Source: Pseudomonadota bacterium
Lineage (GTDB): Bacteria > Pseudomonadota > Gammaproteobacteria > UBA5335
Length of the DNA: 64,000 nucleotides
Direction: 5' to 3'
NCBI GenBank assembly: GCA_034189865.1
Contig: JAXHTV010000011.1
Coordinates: 28,615 to 92,614, forward strand
The position numbers and the translations under genes are program-made. The notes beneath the pieces were generated by a model. It had not been told where the DNA came from. It saw only the letters and a program-made list of their open reading frames with translations, and made no database searches. Positions 35,107-45,575 of the stretch are shown one piece after another (positions within the stretch are counted from its first letter, which is position 1; each line of letters starts with the position of its first letter).

Positions 35107-35559
35107 TTATCCTCGCAAGCCGGCTACGATGATCACCAAAATCACACCGAGTATGAGGTTGATCTCCACGCCCATTCGGATCTGCGCCAGATATTGCCCT
35201 GCGGCGGCGAAGTCCTCTTTTTCCACGCTGTTGCGTAAGCCCCGAAGCGGGCCGAAATACAGGCGCATAAAAAGGAGAATCATCACCAAGCCCATGCCTT
35301 GCATGATGTGTATGGCGTTGTCGACATATTCCATGCCGCCCCATTGGATAAAAATAATCCAGTAGCCTGACAGGGGCAGGAGAATGACCGCGATCCAGAC
35401 CCAGCGCATAAAACGCGTCAGCGTTTCCAGCCACAAACGGAGTGCAGCCGGAGGATCCAAAACTTTCGGGACGCTGGGCCGCAAGGCCATGTAGGCGAAG
35501 AACATGCCGCCGATCCAGATCACGGCGGCGATCACGTGCAGCGCGACGGCCCAGTTCAT
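35107..35559 (-). CDS. CopD-family membrane protein
   Basis: A 150-residue membrane protein with about four helices. ALHVIAAVIWIGGMFFAYMALRP is the CopD/YcnJ-like start with a conserved His and Gly, and LYFGPL and the last helix also fit. CopD proteins are tied to copper uptake, though many homologues have other or unknown roles. No copper gene is adjacent. A candidate copper role is shared only with the YcnI-like gene at 1720, 33 kb away. Confidence 0.75.
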   Translation of the reverse strand: MNWAVALHVIAAVIWIGGMFFAYMALRPSVPKVLDPPAALRLWLETLTRFMRWVWIAVILLPLSGYWIIFIQWGGMEYVDNAIHIMQGMGLVMILLFMRLYFGPLRGLRNSVEKEDFAAAGQYLAQIRMGVEINLILGVILVIIVAGLRG

Positions 35560-35716
35560 GCTCGGCTCCGATAGCTGGGGGTTGCTCGGTAACCGCCGTC
35601 AGTATAGCAGGGCGGTCTGTTGTTCGTGGCTCGCATCGAGCTGGCGTATCCGGTAAAGTGACGGCGCCGTCCGAGGCGATCCATGTCCTGATTTTTCATT
35701 GAGTTAAGACCATAAA

Positions 35717-36403
35717 ATGCCACACAGCTCTGAGTTTTTGATAGCACCTTCGATTTTATCTGCAGACTTCGCCCGTTTGGGCGATGAAGTCAACGCCGTG
35801 CTGGCTGCCGGCGCAGACATTGTTCACTTTGATGTGATGGACAACCATTATGTACCCAACCTGACGGTCGGGCCGGTGGTGTGTCAGGCGCTTCGAAACC
35901 ATGGCGTGACCGCGCCCATTGACGTTCATCTGATGGTCCGGCCGGTCGATCGCCTCATTGTCGATTTCGCCGCGGCGGGGGCGACCTACATCACTTTCCA
36001 TCCCGAAGCCAGCGATCACGTCGATCGAAGTCTTCAGCTGATTCGCGATCAAGGATGCCGGGCGGGCTTGGTTTTCAACCCGGCCACGCCGTTGAGCTAT
36101 CTCGACTACGTCATGGACAAGCTCGACATGATTTTGGTGATGTCGGTGAACCCTGGTTTTGGCGGGCAGGCGTTTATCCCTGCGGCATTGGACAAATTAC
36201 GCCAAGTCCGCGAACGCATCGACGCCAGCGGCCGGTCGATACGCCTGGAAGTGGATGGTGGCGTGAAAGTCGACAACATCGCCGAGATCGCCCGTGCGGG
36301 TGCGGATACGTTTGTCGCCGGTTCAGCTATTTTTGGTGCTGAAGATTACCAAGCCGTGGTCTCAAAGATGCGTCGCGAGTTGGCGTCAGCCGCCAGAGCA
36401 TGA
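35717..36403 (+). CDS. rpe: ribulose-phosphate 3-epimerase
   Basis: A 228-residue TIM-barrel enzyme that interconverts ribulose 5-phosphate and xylulose 5-phosphate. It shows [52 protein letters not shown] and EVDGGV. It serves the pentose phosphate pathway and, with phosphoribulokinase, the Calvin cycle. It overlaps gph by four bases. Confidence 0.96.
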   Translation: MPHSSEFLIAPSILSADFARLGDEVNAVLAAGADIVHFDVMDNHYVPNLTVGPVVCQALRNHGVTAPIDVHLMVRPVDRLIVDFAAAGATYITFHPEASDHVDRSLQLIRDQGCRAGLVFNPATPLSYLDYVMDKLDMILVMSVNPGFGGQAFIPAALDKLRQVRERIDASGRSIRLEVDGGVKVDNIAEIARAGADTFVAGSAIFGAEDYQAVVSKMRRELASAARA

Positions 36404-37071
36404 GGTTCGAAGCCCGAGCCGTTCTGTTTGACCTGGACGGTACGCTGGTCGATAGCGCCCCCGATTTAACGGTTGCCGTCAACGCGGCACGACAGTCCGT
36501 TGGTATGGTTGCCGTAGGTGTCGAAGACGTTCGTCGCTGGTTGGGAAACGGGGCTCAACGATTGGTCCATCGAGCCTTGACCAACGATGCGGCCGAGATG
36601 AACGCGCCGGCCGAGCGTTTCGACGTGGCTTGGCCTGTTTTTCTTGAGACCTATCAGCGACATGTGTGCGAGGCGAGTTCGGTTTATCCGGGTGGGCGCG
36701 AAGCACTGGAATCCCTGGTAAGCCGCGGCTACCGCTTGGGCTGCGTGACCAATAAGCCGGAGCGTTTCACTCGGGATCTGTTGGAAAAGCTCAAGTTGGA
36801 TCGGTTTTTCGAAGTGACCGTGGCGGGGGATACCTTGCCGGTAAAAAAACCGGACCCCGCACCATTGCTGCATGCTTTGGGGCGACTCGGCGCAGAGCCG
36901 GTTCAGGCAATGATGGTTGGTGACTCAGTCACCGATGTGAAAGCCGCTCGGGCTGCGGGCAGTGTTGTAATCTGTGTCAGTTACGGCTATAACCATGGCC
37001 TTGATATTCGAGCAGCTGGACCCGATGCGGTGATCGATTCGTTGGCCCAACTCGGGGAGCTGTTGAGATAA
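36400..37071 (+). CDS. gph: phosphoglycolate phosphatase
   Basis: A 223-residue HAD phosphatase. Motif I is [15 protein letters not shown], a Thr/Lys motif follows (VTNKPERFT) and motif III/IV is [13 protein letters not shown]. Gph clears 2-phosphoglycolate, made by RuBisCO oxygenation or DNA repair. It follows rpe and precedes the trp leader; rpe-gph-trpEGDC is a known gammaproteobacterial cluster. Confidence 0.93.
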   Translation: MRFEARAVLFDLDGTLVDSAPDLTVAVNAARQSVGMVAVGVEDVRRWLGNGAQRLVHRALTNDAAEMNAPAERFDVAWPVFLETYQRHVCEASSVYPGGREALESLVSRGYRLGCVTNKPERFTRDLLEKLKLDRFFEVTVAGDTLPVKKPDPAPLLHALGRLGAEPVQAMMVGDSVTDVKAARAAGSVVICVSYGYNHGLDIRAAGPDAVIDSLAQLGELLR

Positions 37072-37077
37072 GGTTGC

Positions 37078-37155
37078 ATGATGTTTCAGATGATTCACCT
37101 GAACAGGCCGGGCGCAGGAAACACCTCGCGCTGGCGATGGCGAGGATGCTCATAA
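37078..37155 (+). CDS. trpL: candidate trp leader peptide
   Basis: A 25-residue open frame (MMFQMIHLNRPGAGNTS then RWRWRGCS) in the gap ahead of trpE. Two Trp codons stand at 37132 and 37138, separated by one Arg codon, near the end, as expected for a ribosome-mediated attenuator. The stop is TAA at 37153. A candidate 1:2 hairpin spans those Trp codons. No ribosome site is strong (GATAAGG lies upstream). This is a candidate, not proven. Confidence 0.5.
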   Translation: MMFQMIHLNRPGAGNTSRWRWRGCS

Positions 37156-37194
37156 CGCGCCTAGCGTCATAGGCATGGGGTTTATCAGGCCCCA
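37124..37194 (+). promoter_or_regulatory. candidate trp attenuator hairpins
   Basis: Three stem-loops follow the leader peptide: CCTCGC / GCGAGG (37124-37145) with both Trp codons in its loop, GCCTA / TAGGC (37159-37174), and TGGGG / CCCCA (37176-37194). Position and order resemble pause, antiterminator and terminator arms. The last stem has no U tract after it, so termination may be weak or use another factor. Confidence 0.4.
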
Positions 37195-37223
37195 AATCCT
37201 CGTTCATGATTCAGGGTGATCTC

Positions 37224-38714
37224 ATGCAACAGCTGCCATTCGAACAACTCGCCGCCCAAGGCTATAATCGCGTTCCGTTGATGCGCCAGGTTCTTGCGGA
37301 CCTGGATACCCCGCTGACAACCTATCTCAAGCTGGCCCGTGGCCCTTATTCCTACCTCCTGGAATCCGTACAGGGCGGCGAGCAGTGGGGCCGTTATTCC
37401 ATTATTGGCCTACCGTGCAAGACAGTGATCAAGGTCCGTGGCGAGGAAGTTTGCCTGGAACAGGAGGGCCAAATCACCGAACGCGTGACCTGCCCCGATC
37501 CTTTGCAGTGGATCGAGTCGTTTCAGGCCCGTTTCCGAGTGGCGCCGGTCACTGGCTTGCCTCGTTTCACCGGCGGTCTGGTGGGCTACTTCGGCTATGA
37601 CACCGTTCGTTACGTCGAATCCCGATTGGCGCATTGGGACAAGCCCGATCCCATCGGCAACCCCGACATCCTGCTGATGTTGTCCGAGGAAGTGTTGATA
37701 TTCGACAACCTGAGTGGGTTGCTATACGTCATCGTTCATGCCGATCCCTCCGATCCGGCGTCGATTGAGGCCGGCCAGGCCCGGCTACAGGTCTTGGTGC
37801 GCGGGCTCTCCAATCCGCCACCGCCCGTTCGCCGCTTGTCGATGGCGGCTGTTGATGCAGATGCCACGGATTTTGATTCCAGTTTCAGTCGTGAGGGATA
37901 TCAGGATGCCGTGCGTCGGATCAAGCACTACATCCGCGAAGGCGATGTCATGCAAGTGGTCCCATCGCAGCGCATGTCCATTGATTTTCACGGTGAGGCG
38001 CTGGATCTTTATCGCGCACTGCGCTGCGTGAATCCTTCGCCCTATATGTTCCACCTGGATTTGGCGGACTTTCAGGTGGTGGGGGCCTCGCCGGAAGTCT
38101 TGGCCCGGCTGGAAGAGCGTCGGCTGACGGTTCGACCCATCGCCGGGACCCGCCCACGGGGTCGCGATGAAGAAGAAGACCTGGCGATGGAGCGGGATCT
38201 TCTCAGCGATCCCAAGGAAATCGCCGAGCATCTCATGCTCATTGATTTGGGGCGGAATGATGTCGGACGAGTGGCGCAAATCGGCAGCGTGGAAGTCACT
38301 GAGAAAATGGTGATCGAGCGTTATTCGCATGTGATGCACATTGTCTCCAACGTCCGCGGGCAGATGTCGCCTTCTCACACCGCTCTGGATGCCTTGCGTG
38401 CCACCTTCCCGGCAGGCACGCTGACGGGTGCGCCAAAGATTCGGGCCATGGAGATCATCGACGAGTTGGAGCCGGTCAAACGCGGTGTGTATGCCGGTGC
38501 CGTGGGCTATATCGGCTGGAACGGCAACATGGATACCGCCATTGCGATTCGTACTGCAGTGCTCAAAGATGGCCGGCTGCACGTTCAGGCCGGTGGTGGC
38601 ATCGTAGCCGATTCTGAGCCGGTGGCCGAATGGGAAGAGACGCTGAATAAGCGCCGCGCTATGTTTCGCGCCGTGGCGATGGTTGCGGCCGGATCGGACG
38701 AGGAGGTGGTGTGA
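37224..38714 (+). CDS. trpE: anthranilate synthase component I
   Basis: A 496-residue chorismate-using enzyme that makes anthranilate with TrpG. The feedback site for Trp is suggested by the LLES motif ([20 protein letters not shown]). The catalytic half has [30 protein letters not shown] and [13 protein letters not shown]. Start ATG 37224 is used, with AGGGTGA upstream; an ATG at 37206 is also in frame. It overlaps trpG (TGATG). It is the first structural gene of trpEGDC. Confidence 0.96.
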   Translation: MQQLPFEQLAAQGYNRVPLMRQVLADLDTPLTTYLKLARGPYSYLLESVQGGEQWGRYSIIGLPCKTVIKVRGEEVCLEQEGQITERVTCPDPLQWIESFQARFRVAPVTGLPRFTGGLVGYFGYDTVRYVESRLAHWDKPDPIGNPDILLMLSEEVLIFDNLSGLLYVIVHADPSDPASIEAGQARLQVLVRGLSNPPPPVRRLSMAAVDADATDFDSSFSREGYQDAVRRIKHYIREGDVMQVVPSQRMSIDFHGEALDLYRALRCVNPSPYMFHLDLADFQVVGASPEVLARLEERRLTVRPIAGTRPRGRDEEEDLAMERDLLSDPKEIAEHLMLIDLGRNDVGRVAQIGSVEVTEKMVIERYSHVMHIVSNVRGQMSPSHTALDALRATFPAGTLTGAPKIRAMEIIDELEPVKRGVYAGAVGYIGWNGNMDTAIAIRTAVLKDGRLHVQAGGGIVADSEPVAEWEETLNKRRAMFRAVAMVAAGSDEEVV

Positions 38715-39310
38715 TGTTGTTAATGATCGACAATTACGACTCGTTTACCTACAACCTCGTGCAGTATTTCGGAGAGTTGGGTTGTGAGGTCGCGGTTTAC
38801 CGCAACGACAAGATCACGCTGGATGAGATCGCCGCCTTGGCGCCCAGCCACATCGTCTTGTCGCCCGGGCCGTGCACGCCCAACGAAGCGGGTGTTTCAG
38901 TTCCGGCAGTCAGCCGATTTTCCGGCCAAATCCCAATTCTCGGTGTGTGCCTGGGGCATCAGAGCATTGCTCAGGCGTTCGGTGGTCGAATCACGCATGC
39001 GCGGGAGATCATGCACGGTAAGACCTCGCCTGTTTTTCATCGGGATCTGGGCGTGTTTAACGGTTTGCCAAATCCCTTTACGGCAACGCGGTATCACTCG
39101 CTGGTGATTGATCCGGCCAGCTTGCCCGCGTGTCTGGGGGTCACCGCCTGGACTCAATCTGCGGACGGGAGCATGGATGAGATCATGGGCGTACGCCACA
39201 AGACACTGGCGGTGGAAGGTGTGCAGTTTCACCCAGAATCCATACTCACCGAACACGGACACCACTTGTTAAAAAACTTTCTGACGCAGCCGGTTCCACA
39301 AGCGGCTTAG
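38714..39310 (+). CDS. trpG: anthranilate synthase component II (glutamine amidotransferase)
   Basis: A 198-residue class I amidotransferase that supplies ammonia from glutamine to TrpE. It shows [28 protein letters not shown], the catalytic Cys in [15 protein letters not shown], and His and Glu in VQFHPESI. It starts inside the trpE stop with AGGAGGTG before it. A single copy might also serve PabB for folate, as in other bacteria. Confidence 0.96.
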   Translation: MLLMIDNYDSFTYNLVQYFGELGCEVAVYRNDKITLDEIAALAPSHIVLSPGPCTPNEAGVSVPAVSRFSGQIPILGVCLGHQSIAQAFGGRITHAREIMHGKTSPVFHRDLGVFNGLPNPFTATRYHSLVIDPASLPACLGVTAWTQSADGSMDEIMGVRHKTLAVEGVQFHPESILTEHGHHLLKNFLTQPVPQAA

Positions 39311-39327
39311 CCCGGGATCGCCCGACT

Positions 39328-40362
39328 ATGAACATTCAAGAAGCCATCCAGCGTGTGACCGCGCACCAGAACCTGACCGCCGACGAGATGACCGCAGTCA
39401 TGGCGCAGATTATGGGCGGTGACGCTACACCTGCCCAAATTGGCGGGTTCTTGATCGGTTTGAGAATGAAAGGTGAGACCGTGGCGGAGATCGCCGCGGC
39501 AGCCCGCGTGATGCGCTCGCTTGCCACACCGGTTGCGGTCCACGATCACACCCACTTGGTGGACACCTGCGGAACCGGGGGGGACAGCCGCGGCTTGTTC
39601 AATGTCTCCACTGCGGTTGCGTTTGTGGTTGCCGCGGCGGGTGGCATCGTGGCCAAGCACGGCAACCGATCGGTATCCAGCCGCTCCGGCAGTGCCGATG
39701 TGTTGGAAGCGGCGGGAGTTCGCTTGGATCTCGCGCCGGAACATATCTCCATTTGTCTTGAACAGGTCGGTGTCGGTTTTCTGTTTGCGCCGGCTCACCA
39801 CAGCGCCATGAAACATGCCATTGGTCCACGTCGGGAGATGGGCGTTCGCACGATTTTTAATTTGCTCGGGCCCTTGACCAACCCGGCGGGGGCGCCCAAC
39901 CAGTTATTGGGGGTATTCAACCCGGACTGGGTCGCTCCGCTGGCGGAAGTGATGCGGGAACTCGGCAGTCGTCATGTCATGGTGGTTCACTCCGAGGACG
40001 GGCTGGACGAAATCAGCATCGCCGCACCCACCGAGGTGGCCGAATTAAAAGACGGGCAGGTGTATCAGCAAGCGGTGCAACCCGAGGATTTCAGTATCCG
40101 TCGACAATCGCTCGACGGGCTGGTGGTCAGGGATGCCAAGGAGAGTTTGGCGCTCATTCGCCAAGTCTTTCGAGGAGAACCGGGCCCCGCGCGCGACATC
40201 GTGGCATTGAATGCCGGTGCGGCCATTTACGTGGCCGATTTGGAACCGGATATGGCTGCTGGCGTGCGTCGCGCTCAATCTGTGATTGACAGCGGGGCTG
40301 CCATGGACCGGATGCAACAACTGGTGGCGCTTTCGGCGCGGCTGGGTGGCGACCGTGACTGA
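39328..40362 (+). CDS. trpD: anthranilate phosphoribosyltransferase
   Basis: A 344-residue enzyme that attaches PRPP to anthranilate. It carries the family's [17 protein letters not shown] phosphoribosyl loop, [31 protein letters not shown] and [14 protein letters not shown]. It follows trpG by 17 bases and overlaps trpC. Confidence 0.96.
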   Translation: MNIQEAIQRVTAHQNLTADEMTAVMAQIMGGDATPAQIGGFLIGLRMKGETVAEIAAAARVMRSLATPVAVHDHTHLVDTCGTGGDSRGLFNVSTAVAFVVAAAGGIVAKHGNRSVSSRSGSADVLEAAGVRLDLAPEHISICLEQVGVGFLFAPAHHSAMKHAIGPRREMGVRTIFNLLGPLTNPAGAPNQLLGVFNPDWVAPLAEVMRELGSRHVMVVHSEDGLDEISIAAPTEVAELKDGQVYQQAVQPEDFSIRRQSLDGLVVRDAKESLALIRQVFRGEPGPARDIVALNAGAAIYVADLEPDMAAGVRRAQSVIDSGAAMDRMQQLVALSARLGGDRD

Positions 40363-41173
40363 CCCGGCACCGAACAGCGACGTCCTGGCTCGTATTCTCG
40401 AACGGAAACGGTTGGAAGTCGCTGAGCGTATCGCGCGTGTGCCACTCGCGGAACTGCAAAGCCAAGCGCGGGATCTACCGTCATCGCGAGGTTTTGCGCG
40501 TGTTCTACAGGCCCGGGTGCGAGCGCGCGAAAGTGCGGTGATCGCTGAGGTGAAACGGGCCTCGCCGAGCCGCGGTTTGCTGCGGGCCAATTTTGATCCT
40601 GCCGCGATTGCCCGCAGCTATGAGCGAGGCGGTGCATCTTGTCTTTCGGTCTTGACGGACGCAGATTTCTTCAAGGGTAGTGAGGCCCATCTGGTCGCTG
40701 CCCGGGCAGCGTGTTCGTTGCCGGTGTTGCGCAAAGACTTCCTGGTGGATGCTTATCAAGTTTGGGAGGCACGTTGCCTGCAGGCTGATTGCGTGCTGCT
40801 GATTGTCGCCGCTTTGGATGATGAAATGCTCCGCCGATTGGCTGATTTGGCCACGATGCTGGGTCTCGATGTGCTGGTGGAGGTACATAATGCCGTGGAG
40901 TTGGAGCGAGCTCTGGCGCTCGATGCGACGCTGATCGGTATTAACAATCGTAACTTGCATACCTTCGAGACGAAGCTTTCGACCACCTGGGATTTATTGC
41001 CAGCCATACCGGAAGGCAAACTGGTGGTGACGGAAAGTGGCATTCACACTCGGGACGATGTGCTTGCCATGCGTCAGCGCGGCGTTTATGCCTTCCTGGT
41101 GGGCGAAGCGTTTATGCGGGCCGACGATCCGGGGCAGAAACTTGGCGAGTTGTTTTTCGACCGATCGGGTTGA
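40355..41173 (+). CDS. trpC: indole-3-glycerol phosphate synthase
   Basis: A 272-residue TIM barrel that closes the indole ring. It shows [52 protein letters not shown] and [13 protein letters not shown]. The start is GTG 40355, eight bases inside trpD; the longer frame upstream is not supported. It is not fused to trpF, unlike E. coli. trpF, trpB and trpA are outside the window. Confidence 0.95.
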   Translation: MTDPAPNSDVLARILERKRLEVAERIARVPLAELQSQARDLPSSRGFARVLQARVRARESAVIAEVKRASPSRGLLRANFDPAAIARSYERGGASCLSVLTDADFFKGSEAHLVAARAACSLPVLRKDFLVDAYQVWEARCLQADCVLLIVAALDDEMLRRLADLATMLGLDVLVEVHNAVELERALALDATLIGINNRNLHTFETKLSTTWDLLPAIPEGKLVVTESGIHTRDDVLAMRQRGVYAFLVGEAFMRADDPGQKLGELFFDRSG

Positions 41174-41193
41174 CCGTTCGGAGGAGCGCTGTG

Positions 41194-41619
41194 ATGAAAG
41201 CAAGAATTAAGTGGGTTGAGCAAGTGACGTTTCTGGGTGAATCCGGCAGTGGCCATGCTGTGGTTATGGACGGTGCGCCAGATCACGGAGGCCGCGATCT
41301 CGGTCCTCGTCCCATGGAGATGTTGCTGCTTGGTATGGGCGGGTGCTCCGCTTTCGACGTGGTTCACATTCTCAAAAAATCCCGGCAGCTCATTGATGAT
41401 TGCGAGGCGGAGATTACGGCCGAGCGCGCGGATACCGATCCCAAGGTCTTTACCAAAATACACATCCATTTTCGAGTCAGCGGTCGCGGCCTGAAAGAGC
41501 AGCACGTCAAGCGCGCCGTTCAGCTATCGGCGGAGAAATATTGCTCGGCTTCCATCATGCTCGGCAAGACTGCCGAAGTGACGCATGACTACGAGATTTG
41601 CCCCCCCTCGAAGGACTAA
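41194..41619 (+). CDS. OsmC-family protein
   Basis: A 141-residue OsmC/Ohr-fold protein. The two peroxidatic Cys are in MGGCSAFDVVHIL and AEKYCSASIML. It resembles the YhfA branch rather than Ohr or OsmC proper. Such proteins reduce peroxides. ATG 41194 follows GGAGGAG. It lies upstream of speD in the same orientation, a common gammaproteobacterial neighbourhood. Confidence 0.86.
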   Translation: MKARIKWVEQVTFLGESGSGHAVVMDGAPDHGGRDLGPRPMEMLLLGMGGCSAFDVVHILKKSRQLIDDCEAEITAERADTDPKVFTKIHIHFRVSGRGLKEQHVKRAVQLSAEKYCSASIMLGKTAEVTHDYEICPPSKD

Positions 41620-41742
41620 ACAACTGCTCGACAGCTCGCGCGGAATGGCCTAAGATTTGCGCCCCCAAAAGGCCAAGCTGCATGTTTCGCCGCGACGGGT
41701 TTTTCATTTGTACCACGGTCTCTGTGTTTGGAGGACGACACG

Positions 41743-42555
41743 TTGGCGGTACCCTCGACCAAGTTGAAGCTGCACGGTTTCAACAACCTCACCAAGTCCC
41801 TGAGTTTCAATATTTACGATATCTGTTATGCGGGCACAGAGGGGCAGCAGCGGGAGTATATCGACTACATCGACGAGGCATACAACGCCGAGCGTCTGAC
41901 CAATATCTTGACCGATGTGTCGGAAATCATTGGTGCGAATGTGCTAAATGTGGCCAGGCAGGACTACGACCCGCAGGGTGCGAGTGTCACGATGCTCATT
42001 GCCGAGCAGCCAGTGTACCCGGAGGATTCCGACAACAGCGAATCGCCAGGACCCTTATTGCCCGATGCCATCGTCGCCCACTTGGATAAGAGCCACATCA
42101 CGGTTCACACCTATCCCGAGAGTCATCCGCATAAGAACATTAGCACCTTTCGGGCGGATATCGACGTGTCCACCTGCGGGGTGATTTCACCGCTTAAAGC
42201 GCTGAACTATCTCATTCACAGCTTCGAATCGGACATCGTTACCATCGATTATCGCGTGCGCGGGTTTACGCGTGATGTGCGCGGGCGCAAGCACTTTATC
42301 GATCATAAAATCAATTCGATTCAAAACTACTTGTCGGGCGACACCCGGGACCGATACCAGATTATCGACGTCAACGTCTATCAGGAGAACATCTTTCACA
42401 CCAAGATGATGTTGCGTGATTTCAAGCTGGATAACTATCTATTCGGTATCGACGAAGATGAATTGGAACCCAAACAGCGCCGGATGATTGATGGCCTGTT
42501 GCGACATGAGATGGCGGAGATTTTCTACGGGCGCAATGTCAAAAGGGTTCGATAA
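41743..42555 (+). CDS. speD: S-adenosylmethionine decarboxylase proenzyme
   Basis: A 270-residue proenzyme that cleaves itself to form a pyruvoyl group and supplies the aminopropyl donor for spermidine. The self-cleavage site lies before Ser in [18 protein letters not shown], as in E. coli. [20 protein letters not shown] and the [16 protein letters not shown] segment are also strongly conserved. I start it at TTG 41743, with GGAGG eight bases upstream; the frame extends to another TTG at 41728 without a ribosome site. Confidence 0.95.
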   Translation: MAVPSTKLKLHGFNNLTKSLSFNIYDICYAGTEGQQREYIDYIDEAYNAERLTNILTDVSEIIGANVLNVARQDYDPQGASVTMLIAEQPVYPEDSDNSESPGPLLPDAIVAHLDKSHITVHTYPESHPHKNISTFRADIDVSTCGVISPLKALNYLIHSFESDIVTIDYRVRGFTRDVRGRKHFIDHKINSIQNYLSGDTRDRYQIIDVNVYQENIFHTKMMLRDFKLDNYLFGIDEDELEPKQRRMIDGLLRHEMAEIFYGRNVKRVR

Positions 42556-42608
42556 GCGCGGCCGCGATTTGATCGCACCAAGGGTATTGCCGGAGCGTCG
42601 GTGTATCG

Positions 42609-43256
42609 CTAGACGTATTTGGCGCCTTGGGTCATGAGTTTCGAGACCCCGTTCATCAAGCGTTTCACCGGCCAGGGCAGTTCCCGTCCCCCTGCCCGGC
42701 GTGCCGTTTCCCCGTGATGTGCTTCTTCATGTTTCATTTGTTCGAGAATAGCCCGGGTTCGGCCGTCTTCGACCGGAAGTTCGTCCAGGTGCCGGTCGAT
42801 ATGCTCAATCACTTGGTTTTCTGTCTCAACGACAAAACCCAGGCTCCAGCGATCTCCGGCCAAGCCCGCCAGCATGCCGATACCTAACGACCCGAAATAC
42901 CATGCCGGTGTGAGTCGGCTCGGTTTGTGTCCGAGTTCAGCCAGACGGCGTCGACACCAAATCAAATGAGCGTGCTCTTCCTGTGCGGCTTGCCGCAAGG
43001 TATCGCGGACATCGGCGTGGCGACTGACCAGTGCCTGTCCCTGGTATAGCGCTTGAGCACTGACCTCTCCGGCATGATTTACCCGCATCAATCCGGCGAT
43101 GTGGCGGCACTGATCTTCGTCCAGTTCCGGCTCAGGAATGCCTTCGTCGGGGTGGCTGCCAACGGGCTCATCCGGGCTGGAAGCGATCGTCCTGACCGCT
43201 TGTTGCAGATCCATCAGGAACCGGTCTGCCAAGCTGTAGTGTCGTGGGTATGTCAT
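42609..43256 (-). CDS. coq7: demethoxyubiquinone hydroxylase
   Basis: A 215-residue di-iron protein for the C6 hydroxylation of the ubiquinone ring. The two-fold E-x-x-H pattern is visible: NHAGEVSAQALYQGQ, EEHAHLIWC, ETENQVIEHIDRH and MKHEEAHHGETA. The sequence lines up with Pseudomonas Coq7 along its length. It converges with speD. The ubiH and ubiI genes further along act in the same pathway. Confidence 0.93.
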   Translation of the reverse strand: MTYPRHYSLADRFLMDLQQAVRTIASSPDEPVGSHPDEGIPEPELDEDQCRHIAGLMRVNHAGEVSAQALYQGQALVSRHADVRDTLRQAAQEEHAHLIWCRRRLAELGHKPSRLTPAWYFGSLGIGMLAGLAGDRWSLGFVVETENQVIEHIDRHLDELPVEDGRTRAILEQMKHEEAHHGETARRAGGRELPWPVKRLMNGVSKLMTQGAKYV

Positions 43257-43416
43257 GGCATCATTTTGGATGAGCCATCGTTGGCTCGCAAGGCGGTTCG
43301 TCCCGGTCGCACGCGCTTGCGGGGCAACGTATACTTACGCGCTGCGTTTTCAATTATTGACGATTCCTGGTGGCGCGAGATCTAATGCGCGCCTTTGCTA
43401 ATAGAAGGAGTTTCTA

Positions 43417-44130
43417 ATGCGTTTTTTCGCTCTGACTGTCGCCGCGTGTTTTTCAGCAGTGATGATGCCGGCAATGGCCCAAGAGGTGAGCGGTAATGCC
43501 CGCCTGGGGTACTTGGCCTCGTCCGGCAACGTAGATGAAACCAACCTCAGTGCAGAAGGTGAAATTGCATTTGATTTTCTGTCCTGGCGGCATCAGGCAT
43601 CGGCTTCCGCGATCTTTTCCGAGGTGGAAGACGAAACGACCCGCGAACGATACACCGCAGGCGTGCAAAGCGACTATAAGTTAAGTGAGATCAGTTATCT
43701 CTTTGCGACCATCAATTTTGAAAAGGATCGCTTCAGTGGAATCGATCAACGTTTCTCCGAAGCGCTGGGTTATGGTCGGACGTTATACCAGACTGAGACC
43801 ATAAAACTGGATGGTGAAATTGGTCCGGGTGCGCGCCAAACGCGTTACATCGAAGACGACGGCAGCATTCGTAAGGAAGACGAATTGATCGGTCGCGGTA
43901 AGATAAAGTTCGCTTGGCAGATCAGCGAGAATAACAGCTTCCGCGAAAAGCTGTTGGTTGAGGCGGGTGACCAAAATACCTTCGCAGAATCCGTCACGAC
44001 CTTCCGATCGCAGATCAACAAACGTTTGTTCGTGGATCTTTCCTATACTATTAAGCACAACACCGATGTGCCCTCAGATCGCGAAAATACGGATCGTTAT
44101 ACGTCACTTTCGTTAGGTTACGAGTTGTGA
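43417..44130 (+). CDS. DUF481-family outer-membrane beta-barrel protein
   Basis: A 237-residue protein with a signal peptide (FALTVAACFSAVMMPAMA) and alternating hydrophobic/polar strands ending in a C-terminal aromatic-containing strand (SLSLGYEL). It begins GNARLGYLASSGNVDETNLSAEGE, the DUF481/YdiY start, also called a salt-induced outer-membrane protein. AAGGAG precedes the ATG. The natural role is not known. Confidence 0.82.
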   Translation: MRFFALTVAACFSAVMMPAMAQEVSGNARLGYLASSGNVDETNLSAEGEIAFDFLSWRHQASASAIFSEVEDETTRERYTAGVQSDYKLSEISYLFATINFEKDRFSGIDQRFSEALGYGRTLYQTETIKLDGEIGPGARQTRYIEDDGSIRKEDELIGRGKIKFAWQISENNSFREKLLVEAGDQNTFAESVTTFRSQINKRLFVDLSYTIKHNTDVPSDRENTDRYTSLSLGYEL

Positions 44131-44168
44131 TGATGCCGCCCTTAAGGCGGTTTGGATAAGAGGCGGCC

Positions 44169-44480
44169 ATGTCCTATTACAGTCACCATGTCTTTTTTTG
44201 TACCAATGTTCGCGAGGGCGACGACCGCCCCAGTTGTGGGCGTTGTGGTGCTGACGGCATGCGCGACTATGCGAAGCAGCGCATCAAGGAGCTGGGTATG
44301 GCCGGCCCAGGTGGGGTGCGGATCAATAAAGCGGGCTGTATGGACCGTTGTGAGGAAGGTCCCGTACTGGTTGTCTACCCGGAAGGGGTCTGGTACAGCT
44401 ACGTCGATCAAGATGACGTCGATGAAATCATCGATGAACATTTGCGTAACGGCCGCATTGTGCGACGTTTGGAACTGTAG
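44169..44480 (+). CDS. thioredoxin-like [2Fe-2S] ferredoxin
   Basis: A 103-residue protein with four Cys for a cluster: HHVFFCTN, DDRPSCGRCGAD and INKAGCMDRCEEGPVLVVYPEG. The order and spacing match the thioredoxin-fold ferredoxins of NuoE or Azotobacter Fd type. It would carry one electron in the cytoplasm; the partner is unknown. It lies 38 bases after the DUF481 gene and ahead of the rplM promoter. Confidence 0.85.
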   Translation: MSYYSHHVFFCTNVREGDDRPSCGRCGADGMRDYAKQRIKELGMAGPGGVRINKAGCMDRCEEGPVLVVYPEGVWYSYVDQDDVDEIIDEHLRNGRIVRRLEL

Positions 44481-44503
44481 CTGAGATTGTTGTCTTCGCG
44501 GAC

Positions 44504-44533
44504 TTGCTTTGGTGTGCCTCGTTTCTGTAGAAT
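44504..44533 (+). promoter_or_regulatory. sigma-70 promoter for rplM-rpsI
   Basis: TTGCTT (44504-44509), an 18-base spacer and TAGAAT (44528-44533) lie 115 bases before the rplM start. The leader that follows can form a strong hairpin, as expected for ribosomal-protein operons. Confidence 0.6.
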
Positions 44534-44544
44534 TTCGGCCCTTC

Positions 44545-44569
44545 GCCGCTGCCAACCTTGGGCGGCGGC
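44545..44569 (+). promoter_or_regulatory. candidate L13 leader hairpin
   Basis: GCCGCTGCC pairs with GGCGGCGGC (one G-T wobble) around AACCTTG. It starts roughly at the expected transcription start of the rplM-rpsI message and may be a ribosomal-protein autoregulatory structure. The match to a known L13 leader could not be checked. Confidence 0.4.
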
Positions 44570-44647
44570 GCAACCGGATATGGTGGGTAAGATCGGAGTC
44601 GCTGGGCAAAATGGCCCGGCGCGTCGACCGGCCCGGAGTCGAGATTG

Positions 44648-45082
44648 ATGAAGACTTTTTCTGCGAAGCCCGAGAATGTGACGCAAGACTGGTATGTGGT
44701 TGACGCCACGGACAAAACCTTAGGTCGTTTGTCGACCGAGATTGCCCGTCGGCTGCGTGGCAAGCATAAGCCAGAATTCACACCACACGTAGACACGGGC
44801 GACCATATCATTGTCGTCAATGCAGCAAAGATACGTGTTACGGGCCGTAAGTTGAAGGACAAGATGTACTACCGGCACACCGGATACATCGGAAACATGA
44901 AGTCCATCAACTTGGAAAAACTGCTTGAGACCCATCCCGATCGCGCGATCACGACCGCGGTGAAGGGTATGATGCCGAAGAATCGTCTCGGGCGCGCGAT
45001 GTTGAAAAAGCTGCGTGTTTACAACGGAGCCGACCATCCGCACGAGGCTCAACAGCCTCAAGCGCTTGAAATCGAAGCGTAA
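44648..45082 (+). CDS. rplM: 50S ribosomal protein L13
   Basis: A 144-residue ribosomal protein. [40 protein letters not shown] and [19 protein letters not shown] and [13 protein letters not shown] are unmistakable. Start ATG 44648; a TTG three bases earlier is ignored. Followed by rpsI after 46 bases. Confidence 0.98.
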   Translation: MKTFSAKPENVTQDWYVVDATDKTLGRLSTEIARRLRGKHKPEFTPHVDTGDHIIVVNAAKIRVTGRKLKDKMYYRHTGYIGNMKSINLEKLLETHPDRAITTAVKGMMPKNRLGRAMLKKLRVYNGADHPHEAQQPQALEIEA

Positions 45083-45128
45083 CGGCGACCGGACTTAAGC
45101 ACTTACACTATCCTAACGGAATCCATAC

Positions 45129-45524
45129 ATGGGCGATCAGCAGAAATATTTTGGTACCGGCCGGCGTAAAAGTTCCTGCGCGCGTGTTGCTCTCATGCCT
45201 GGGAGCGGCAAGGTCTTGGTAAATAGCAAGTCGCTGGATGACTATTTTGGCCGTGATACGGCCAGAATGGTTGTTCGTCAGCCCTTGGAGCTCATTGGCG
45301 TGACCGACAAGTTCGATGTGCGCGTCACGGTGAGAGGTGGGGGCACAACCGGTCAGGCCGGTGCGATTCGTCACGGTATCAGTCGTGCGCTGGTGAACTA
45401 TGATGAAACGTTGAAAGCTGAGTTGCGAAGGGCGGGTTTCATTACGCGCGATGCTCGCCAAGTCGAACGGAAGAAAGTCGGCTTGCACAAAGCCCGTCGC
45501 GCGCCGCAGTTCTCGAAACGTTAA
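45129..45524 (+). CDS. rpsI: 30S ribosomal protein S9
   Basis: A 131-residue ribosomal protein with [25 protein letters not shown] and [22 protein letters not shown] and the C-terminal RRAPQFSKR that reaches the P-site tRNA. It forms the rplM-rpsI operon and is followed by tRNA-Gln. Confidence 0.98.
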   Translation: MGDQQKYFGTGRRKSSCARVALMPGSGKVLVNSKSLDDYFGRDTARMVVRQPLELIGVTDKFDVRVTVRGGGTTGQAGAIRHGISRALVNYDETLKAELRRAGFITRDARQVERKKVGLHKARRAPQFSKR

Positions 45525-45575
45525 TCGCAAGTCGGCTGGACCCCCGCGGGGCGCAATTGGCCTGAGCGCAAATTT

